From the NCBI GenBank assembly GCA_025929655.1, contig JAICPV010000141.1:1-6341 (forward strand): a DNA stretch of 6,341 bases. The letters are read 5' to 3'. Below the pieces are notes generated by a model, which was not told the DNA's origin, ran no database searches, and saw only the letters and a list, made by a program, of their open reading frames with translations. The position numbers and the translations under genes are program-made. Shown one piece after another: positions 1-5,306 of this stretch; the stretch's first letter is position 1; every line of letters starts with the position of its first letter. The DNA comes from Pyrinomonadaceae bacterium (GTDB lineage: Bacteria; Acidobacteriota; Blastocatellia; Pyrinomonadales; Pyrinomonadaceae).

Positions 1-1
1 A

Positions 2-1417
2 GTCGATGAATACGGCTATTATTCATTGGTGCTGGCTGTGATCGGTTTCGGCTTTACGACCGGTATATCTCGAACGCCGGCGAAATACATTCCCGAAAAA
101 CGCGCCTCAAGTCAAACCGCGGAGCTTGCAGCTCTCTTATCCGCTGCAATATTTATCACGCTAGCGGTTGCAATTGTTGAAGGTGCGGCGATCGCTTTCG
201 CATCGCCGTTTTTGGTTTCACAATTCCTGGGTGTGCCGGACGCAGCCGCCGAGCGTCTCAAATACGCTATCTATCTCGCGTGCGCTATCGGTGTGGTGAC
301 GATGCTAAGCCATTTGTTCCAGTCGTCGCTGCAGGGAGTCCATCGGTTTCGCACGTTTTCGACGATCACGATCGCTGCGGCTTTTCTGCTGAATCTTGGG
401 TCGGTCGTTCTTGCGGTCAACGATTTCCCTTATACAGACATTTTCGTTTGGAATTTGGCAGTGATCGTGATCGCAGCGGCGGCCTTTTTCGTTTTTGCTA
501 AAGCCGAGGTGCCAGAGTTGTCGAAATTGAGAACGATCGATAAAACGACATTGCAAAAGGTAGGAGCTTTCGCGGCAAGTATTTTTGTTTATCAAAGTAT
601 TACGAGCATCTTTTACATATTCGAACGGTCATATATCTTGCGAAATTACGGACCGGAAGCTCTAACGTATTATACGATCCCGTTGATGCTGGGATTTTAT
701 TTGCACGGCCTGATCCTTGCCGTTTCTCAAGTGACGATCCCAAAATTCAATGAAAGGGTTCTAGATCGGGCAGGCCTTCTCGCGATTTACCAGACGCTCA
801 CAAAGCTAGTCGTTTCTGGTTCATTGTTCCTTGCCTTGATCTATTACCTCCAGGGGAGCGAGCTGTTGGAACTTTGGGTCGGTCACGATTTTGCGGTCAG
901 ATCGTCCTGGCTACTGGTGATCGATGGGGCAGCGTTCGCTTTGATCGCCGTGTTAATACCCGCATGGATACTTTCGGAATCTGCCCGACGGCCCGGGATC
1001 AATGCATCGAGTCCAGTGGTGACCTCTCTGATAGGAATGGCCGCGATCATTCTGCTTGGCTCCATTTATCAAATCGAGGGTGTTGCCTCGGGCCGGCTCG
1101 TTGGAGGGATTGCCGCCCTTCCAATAATCGTTATAGTAGAGCGTTTAGTTTTCGAAAGAATTCAGTGGAAACTGTGGCTGAGTATCGCCGTCGGTGTTGT
1201 TCCGGCGTCGCTCGCGATGTTTTTGGTAGATACACTCATTGTTTCGAATCTCGGAAAATCCTGGTTTGGATTTCTGATATCGACGGCACTACTGACCCTG
1301 GGTTACTGGCCGACTTTGCTACTAACGGGATATACGACCCGCTCTGAGATGATTTCCGCCTTTGCATCCGCGGCGGCGAGCGATCAGGATGCGGAACCAG
1401 TTGTCGCTATGCGATAA
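2..1417 (+). CDS. Polysaccharide (O-antigen/lipid-linked oligosaccharide) flippase, Wzx-like, 5' partial
   Basis: This is an integral inner-membrane protein of the MOP/MATE-like polysaccharide transporter superfamily. Such proteins move undecaprenyl-linked oligosaccharide units from the cytoplasmic to the periplasmic face. The reading frame is open to the left edge, and 471 residues are visible. The visible start VDEYGYYSLVLAVIGFG matches the region these proteins have just after their first membrane helix (typically 'EYGxYSL'), so roughly 30-50 N-terminal residues, including one helix, lie outside the window. The TTG at 26 falls inside this conserved segment and is not a credible start. About 13 hydrophobic segments can be seen, near residues 8-25, 44-68, 86-104, 121-138, 148-166, 187-205, 221-243, 266-284, 303-324, 337-355, 365-380, 390-410 and 421-443. 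A short polar Ala/Asp-rich tail follows. The fold assignment is good, but the transported glycan cannot be read from sequence. It is followed after 31 nt by the heptose genes. Confidence 0.86.
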   Translation, partial: VDEYGYYSLVLAVIGFGFTTGISRTPAKYIPEKRASSQTAELAALLSAAIFITLAVAIVEGAAIAFASPFLVSQFLGVPDAAAERLKYAIYLACAIGVVTMLSHLFQSSLQGVHRFRTFSTITIAAAFLLNLGSVVLAVNDFPYTDIFVWNLAVIVIAAAAFFVFAKAEVPELSKLRTIDKTTLQKVGAFAASIFVYQSITSIFYIFERSYILRNYGPEALTYYTIPLMLGFYLHGLILAVSQVTIPKFNERVLDRAGLLAIYQTLTKLVVSGSLFLALIYYLQGSELLELWVGHDFAVRSSWLLVIDGAAFALIAVLIPAWILSESARRPGINASSPVVTSLIGMAAIILLGSIYQIEGVASGRLVGGIAALPIIVIVERLVFERIQWKLWLSIAVGVVPASLAMFLVDTLIVSNLGKSWFGFLISTALLTLGYWPTLLLTGYTTRSEMISAFASAAASDQDAEPVVAMR

Positions 1418-1448
1418 TATCGCCAGTTATTTCCTTGCCCGGATTCAA

Positions 1449-2441
1449 ATGATCGTCTTCACCAATGGCTGTTTTGACGTCCTTCACAAGGGACATGTTC
1501 AGCTGCTGCAGAAAGCGCGCGCTCTTGGCAGCAGCCTGATCGTCGCCATCAACAGCGACGAATCGGTGCGCAGTATAAAAGGCCCGGGGAGGCCGGTTTT
1601 CAGCGCAGAGGATCGAGCCGAAGTTTTACTCGCACTCAATTGTGTTGACGAAGTACGAGTATTTGATGAACCGACGCCACAGCGGCTTATAGAAGAGATC
1701 CAACCGGACGTTCTGGTCAAAGGCGGTGACTGGAACGAAGATGAGATCGTAGGTGCCGACTTTGTCCGAAAACACGGAGGCAAGGTGGTAACGATCCCGC
1801 TCGTGAAAGGATATTCGACTTCAGACATTCTCGAACGTCTCGTAAAAAAAACTCAGTCCGCAAAATCCAGCGTCGACGAGATTGCAAACTCGCTTTCCGA
1901 GCATTCCGAAGTCATGACGGAGGTAAATAACCAGCTTTATGAACCGATACGGACCTGCGCTGCAGTTTTGATCCGATCATTAAAGCAGGGCGGCAAGATC
2001 CTCATCTGCGGCAATGGCGGCAGCGCGGCAGACGCTCAACATATAGCGGCTGAACTGGTCGGCCGCTACGAGAACGAGCGGCGGGCATTACCCGCGATCG
2101 CGCTAACGACGGACACCTCTGCGCTAACTGCGTTAGCGAATGATTACGATTATTCGCGTATCTTCGCAAGGCAGGTGGAAGCGCTTGCACACAAAGGCGA
2201 TTGCCTTATAGCTATCAGCACGAGCGGGGAATCTGAAAACGTAATTGCGGCTGCGATGACGGCCAGGAATCTGGGATGCAGTGTCGTGGGAATGACGGGC
2301 GAAAAGGGAAAGAAGCTCGCATCGCTTTCGGACGCATCTCTTATGATCCCATCAGCCCGCACCGCTCGTATCCAGGAAGCGCACATCACGGTCGCCCATA
2401 TTTGGTGCGAGCTTATCGAAAAGGAATTCAACAAGTCCTGA
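1449..2441 (+). CDS. Fusion protein: heptose-1-phosphate adenylyltransferase (HldC/RfaE2) + sedoheptulose-7-phosphate isomerase (GmhA)
   Basis: A 330-residue cytosolic protein predicted to carry two enzymes of ADP-heptose synthesis. Residues 1-133 are a nucleotidyltransferase like the C-terminal half of HldE: FTNGCFDVLHKGH with the HxGH nucleotide motif at 13-16, LKGPGRP-like SIKGPGRP at 42-49, VKGGD at 90-94 and GYSTSDI at 121-127. Residues 134-155 look like a linker. Residues 156-330 are a SIS-fold GmhA: GNGGSAADAQH at 188-198, TTDTSALTALANDYDY at 220-235 and the phosphosugar loop STSGES at 257-262. The residues equivalent to the E. coli GmhA metal/catalytic set are all present (H198, E202, Q309, H317), so both halves look active. 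I chose ATG 1449 because the family's first beta strand begins there and a partial GGA lies 5 nt upstream. In-frame ATGs at 1362 and 1389 would overlap the flippase and add an unrelated Arg-rich stretch. Fusing these two non-consecutive pathway steps is unusual. Its stop overlaps the kinase start by 1 nt. Confidence 0.9.
   Translation: MIVFTNGCFDVLHKGHVQLLQKARALGSSLIVAINSDESVRSIKGPGRPVFSAEDRAEVLLALNCVDEVRVFDEPTPQRLIEEIQPDVLVKGGDWNEDEIVGADFVRKHGGKVVTIPLVKGYSTSDILERLVKKTQSAKSSVDEIANSLSEHSEVMTEVNNQLYEPIRTCAAVLIRSLKQGGKILICGNGGSAADAQHIAAELVGRYENERRALPAIALTTDTSALTALANDYDYSRIFARQVEALAHKGDCLIAISTSGESENVIAAAMTARNLGCSVVGMTGEKGKKLASLSDASLMIPSARTARIQEAHITVAHIWCELIEKEFNKS
2421..2425 (+). promoter_or_regulatory. 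Possible Shine-Dalgarno sequence for the heptose kinase gene
   Basis: AAGGA lies within the end of the fusion gene, 15 nt before the kinase ATG at 2441. The spacing is longer than the usual 5-9 nt, so it is at best a weak site. Re-initiation through the 1-nt TGATG overlap is the more likely mode. It is the only purine-rich match seen before any of the overlapping starts in the window. Confidence 0.3.
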
Positions 2442-3421
2442 TGGATATCCTCTCCAGATTAAAAGACGTTAAGGTTTTGATCGCCGGCGACGTGATGCTC
2501 GACCGCTTTTGGTGGGGCGACGTGACGCGCATTTCCCCGGAAGCCCCGGTTCCCATCGTGCGCCTAAACAGCACCTCACTTGCTGCCGGCGGCGCCGCGA
2601 ACGTCGCGGCGAATATTAGCGGGCTCGGCGCGAAACCTTTTCTCCTGGGTTGCGTCGGAGACGATTCGGAAGCCGACGAACTTTTATCCGTCATTTCGAA
2701 TTCCCGAATTCCGACCGAAAACCTGATCAGGTCACCGTTACGGCGAACAACGGTGAAGACGCGAGTTATCGCGCACGGCCAGCAGGTAACACGCGTCGAT
2801 CAGGAAACTGTCGAGGTTTTGACGGAGAATGAGAAGGACCGTGCGCTGGAGTCGTTTTCCAAACTACTGCCAGATGTTGACGCGATCGCGATCTCGGATT
2901 ACGCAAAGGGATTCTTTTCCGACGATTTGCTCAAAACGATTATAGAAATGGCGCGAAACAGAGACTTGCCGGTGATCGTCGATCCGAAGGGCCGTGATTA
3001 TTCCAGATATCAAGGTGCATCAGTTCTAACACCAAACCGCCGCGAAGCCGCTTTGGCATGTAACCTTGAAGATACAGGTAAAACTGTCGCAATCGTCGCA
3101 GGGGAAATGTTATGTGGTGAACGCGATTTCGCCGCCGTCCTTATCACGCAAGGCGAAGACGGAATGACGCTGTTCGAACAGAATGGAACATCCATCCACT
3201 TTCCGGCGCTGGCACGTGAAGTTTACGACGTGACCGGTGCCGGTGACACGGTGATCGCATCCATCGCCGTGTCATTAGGAGCAGGTTTAGATATTCAGGA
3301 AGCAGCGAAGATCGCAAACATCGCTGCCGGACTTGTTGTAGAAAGGGTCGGTACGGCTGTCGTTACGATCGATGAAGTGGCGGAATCGTTGGCTGAGAAC
3401 GCCCATCAAGCCGCTCAATGA
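2441..3421 (+). CDS. hldA: D-glycero-beta-D-manno-heptose-7-phosphate kinase, stand-alone (HldA / RfaE domain I)
   Basis: A 326-residue PfkB/ribokinase-family sugar kinase expected to phosphorylate C1 of D-glycero-D-manno-heptose 7-phosphate, giving the beta-1,7-bisphosphate. Visible family features are the N-terminal DVMLD (17-21), WWGDVTRISPEAPVPI (24-39, diagnostic of the HldE kinase domain), GGAANVAANISGLG (50-63, PfkB signature 1), the RVDQE substrate region (118-122), SDYAKG (152-157), DPKG (181-184), TPNRREA (197-203) and DVTGAGDT (263-270, PfkB signature 2 with catalytic D269). It ends after the kinase domain and lacks the nucleotidyltransferase half of E. coli HldE (477 residues). 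That half is encoded in the preceding gene. ATG 2441 overlaps the upstream TGA (TGATG). An AAGGA lies 15 nt upstream, rather far, so translational coupling is likely. A longer in-frame reading from ATG 2276 runs inside the GmhA coding region and has no family match. A ribokinase of other specificity is possible but unlikely, given the ISPEAPVP segment and the neighbouring genes. Confidence 0.92.
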   Translation: MDILSRLKDVKVLIAGDVMLDRFWWGDVTRISPEAPVPIVRLNSTSLAAGGAANVAANISGLGAKPFLLGCVGDDSEADELLSVISNSRIPTENLIRSPLRRTTVKTRVIAHGQQVTRVDQETVEVLTENEKDRALESFSKLLPDVDAIAISDYAKGFFSDDLLKTIIEMARNRDLPVIVDPKGRDYSRYQGASVLTPNRREAALACNLEDTGKTVAIVAGEMLCGERDFAAVLITQGEDGMTLFEQNGTSIHFPALAREVYDVTGAGDTVIASIAVSLGAGLDIQEAAKIANIAAGLVVERVGTAVVTIDEVAESLAENAHQAAQ

Positions 3422-4419
3422 AGATTCTTTACATCGAGCGGAGACAGAACGAATACGTCAGCATCGAAAAAGTATTCCGCAATATCGCTGCGGCATTGCC
3501 CTCTCGTTTTGAAACCGTTTTCCAGCCCTTGCCATACGGGCTGCGGCCGCTGGACACCCTCGGTAATTTACTGTTCTTTCGAAAAGAGTCCGCAGACATT
3601 TACCATATAACCGGTCATGTGAATTACATCGCGCTGCTTTTTTCTCCCGCAAATACGGTACTTACGATGCATGATCTGCGTTTCCTGCACACGAATGGGA
3701 GGCTGCGGAACGCAATATTGAAGAAACTTTACCTCGATCTTCCGGTTCGCCGACTCAACTACATCACCGCGGTCTCGGAACACACTAAACGCGAGATCGT
3801 TGAAAACACCGGATGCGATCCGGCAAAGATACGCGTGCTTACCCTCCCGGTAATTGCTCATACGTCGAAAGCCGGGCCAAAAGGGTTCGACAAGAGAACT
3901 CCGGTGATCTTACAAGTTGGGACAATGCCGAATAAGAATATTGAGCGACTTATCGCTGCGCTTAAAGGTATAACCTGCAAATTGCGGATAATCGGCAAGC
4001 TTAGCGACAAACAGAAAAGACTTTTGGAAGGAAGCAAAATACGGTTTGAATCAGTCTTTGATTTATCTGATCAGGAAATGTCCATGGAATATGAAGGTGC
4101 GGATATTGTGACGTTCTGCTCCACGTACGAGGGCTTTGGACTGCCCATCGTGGAGGCTCAGATCCTGGGCAAACCGGTGGTGACAAGCTGCATAAGCCCG
4201 ATGACCGAGACGTCGGGCGGGGCAGCATGCCTTGTCGATCCATTTGACGTTGAAAGCATGCGAAGCGGCATAGAAAGAATCATCGCCGATGACGAATATC
4301 GACAAGACATTGTAAAAGCCGGTCTAGCAAACGCGCGCAGGTATCGGCCGGTTCTGGTTGCCCGTACTTACGAACAACTTTACGACGAGATCTTCCGCGA
4401 CTGCGCAGCAACCGTATGA
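3418..4419 (+). CDS. Glycosyltransferase, GT4 family (GT-B fold)
   Basis: A 333-residue glycosyltransferase of the group-1/GT4 type, probably acting on the cytoplasmic face of the inner membrane to add a sugar to a lipid-linked glycan with a nucleotide-sugar donor. The C-terminal donor-binding half is clear: VILQVGTMPNKN (163-174), then the EX7E motif EGFGLPIVE with E238 and E246, followed by GKPVVTS (251-257) and GGAACLVDPFD (267-277). The inter-domain segment ITAVSEHTKREI (116-127) is also typical. The N-terminal acceptor half is less conserved. It lacks the usual glycine-rich loop after beta strand 1 and instead has an EYVSIEKVFRNI segment (12-23). No signal peptide or membrane helix is seen. 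The start ATG sits in a 4-nt ATGA overlap with the kinase stop and has no clear Shine-Dalgarno sequence, which fits coupled translation. Donor and acceptor cannot be deduced. From the neighbours, heptose or an N-acetyl-6-deoxy-L-hexosamine are the obvious candidates. Confidence 0.88.
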   Translation: MKILYIERRQNEYVSIEKVFRNIAAALPSRFETVFQPLPYGLRPLDTLGNLLFFRKESADIYHITGHVNYIALLFSPANTVLTMHDLRFLHTNGRLRNAILKKLYLDLPVRRLNYITAVSEHTKREIVENTGCDPAKIRVLTLPVIAHTSKAGPKGFDKRTPVILQVGTMPNKNIERLIAALKGITCKLRIIGKLSDKQKRLLEGSKIRFESVFDLSDQEMSMEYEGADIVTFCSTYEGFGLPIVEAQILGKPVVTSCISPMTETSGGAACLVDPFDVESMRSGIERIIADDEYRQDIVKAGLANARRYRPVLVARTYEQLYDEIFRDCAATV

Positions 4420-5306
4420 AGAAAGTTTTGATCATTGGAGGCCGAGGAATGCTTGGTCACAAGCTTGTACAGGCGTTTTCCAGCATTTTCGAAACCAGAT
4501 ACACACTACACGGATCCTTCGAAACTGTTAAAGAATTCGGCATATTCGATCGCGAATATGCGATTGAGAACGTCGATGTCGAGAATATCGAATTGGTCCG
4601 CACGGCAATCGAACGATCTGAGCCCGAAGTCGTTGTGAACGCGGTCGGCGTGATCAAGCAGCTAGCGGCCGCACTCGATGTAGAAAAGTCGCTTTCGATA
4701 AATTCGATCTTTCCGCACCGCCTTGCCCGATTGACGAGCCAGCGCAGTATTCGGCTGATCAGCATGAGCACGGATTGCGTGTTCGCGGGAACGCGTGGGA
4801 TGTATTCCGAGCAGGACCCGCCGGACGCGCTTGATCTCTACGGTCAAAGCAAACACTGGGGTGAAGTGTCGATGGATAACTGCCTCACTATTCGAACGTC
4901 CATAATCGGCCGGGAGGTTGCTTCGCACAACGGATTGGTCGAATGGTTTGTTTCTCAACGCGGCAATAGGGTGAACGGATATTCGAAAGCCGTTTTTTCC
5001 GGCTTTCCAACCATCATATTTGCAGATATACTGATCGATATCATTGAGAAGTACCCTGAACTTTGTGGTGTTGTTCACATTTCAAGCGATCCAATCAGTA
5101 AATTTGACGTTTTGCGGAAGATCAATAGTAGGTTTCGTCTAGGCGCAAAGGTAGAAGACGATCCCGAATTCCTTATGGACCGCAGTTTGGATTCAACAAG
5201 ATTCCGGGACGCAACCGGATTCGCTCCGCCCGTATGGGACGAAATGATCGAGCGAATGTATGCGGACGCAACGCCATACGATAAATGGGACGATCGAACG
5301 AACTAA
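4416..5306 (+). CDS. RmlD-like SDR reductase, probable UDP-6-deoxy-4-keto-hexosamine 4-reductase (WbvR-like)
   Basis: A 296-residue NAD(P)-dependent short-chain (extended SDR) reductase of the dTDP-4-dehydrorhamnose reductase type. The Rossmann motif GGRGMLG is at 8-14. VVVNAVGVI (72-80) corresponds to the cofactor-contact strand. STD (118-120) with Y142/K146 in YGQSK forms the S/T-Y-K catalytic set. SLDSTRFRDATGF (257-269) matches the C-terminal substrate region of RmlD-like enzymes. Family annotation alone would say dTDP-L-rhamnose synthesis. However, no rmlA, rmlB or rmlC is present, and the next gene is a UDP-GlcNAc dehydratase/epimerase. I therefore infer reduction of a UDP-2-acetamido-4-keto-2,6-dideoxy-L-hexose at C4, the role of WbvR in Vibrio cholerae O37. 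It is too short to be FnlB/CapF, which carries an extra C-terminal cupin domain. It overlaps the upstream gene by 4 nt (ATGA) and the downstream gene by 22 nt. The substrate is inferred and not shown. Confidence 0.82.
   Translation: MKKVLIIGGRGMLGHKLVQAFSSIFETRYTLHGSFETVKEFGIFDREYAIENVDVENIELVRTAIERSEPEVVVNAVGVIKQLAAALDVEKSLSINSIFPHRLARLTSQRSIRLISMSTDCVFAGTRGMYSEQDPPDALDLYGQSKHWGEVSMDNCLTIRTSIIGREVASHNGLVEWFVSQRGNRVNGYSKAVFSGFPTIIFADILIDIIEKYPELCGVVHISSDPISKFDVLRKINSRFRLGAKVEDDPEFLMDRSLDSTRFRDATGFAPPVWDEMIERMYADATPYDKWDDRTN

Noticed and set aside
874..1347. 157-codon open frame on the + strand within the flippase gene
   Set aside because: It is rich in Arg, Cys and Trp with no domain and overlaps membrane-segment coding in the true frame, so it is a shadow.
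1411..1423. Palindrome GCGATAATATCGC at the flippase stop codon as a terminator
   Set aside because: The arms are only 6 bp around a single central base, so no proper loop can form, and no T-tract follows. It is unlikely to end transcription inside this operon-like block.
1362..1448. Longer N-terminus for the HldC–GmhA gene from ATG 1362 or 1389
   Set aside because: The extra residues are Arg-rich, match nothing in the adenylyltransferase family and are largely the flippase 3' end read in another frame. ATG 1449 starts right at the first conserved strand.
2276..2440. Longer N-terminus for the kinase from ATG 2276
   Set aside because: The extension lies wholly within conserved GmhA coding sequence in another frame and has no kinase homology. 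ATG 2441 matches the family start.
2441..3421. Kinase as part of the GDP-alpha-heptose (HddA) route
   Set aside because: HddA is a GHMP kinase. This protein has PfkB signatures and HldE-specific segments, and its neighbour is an HldE-type transferase.
4662..5078. 138-codon open frame on the - strand
   Set aside because: It is antisense to the well-conserved reductase gene, has no recognisable domain, and is best explained as a shadow frame.
4416..5306. Reductase as FnlB/CapF of UDP-L-FucNAc synthesis
   Set aside because: FnlB/CapF is longer and has a C-terminal cupin domain. This protein ends after a single RmlD-like domain.
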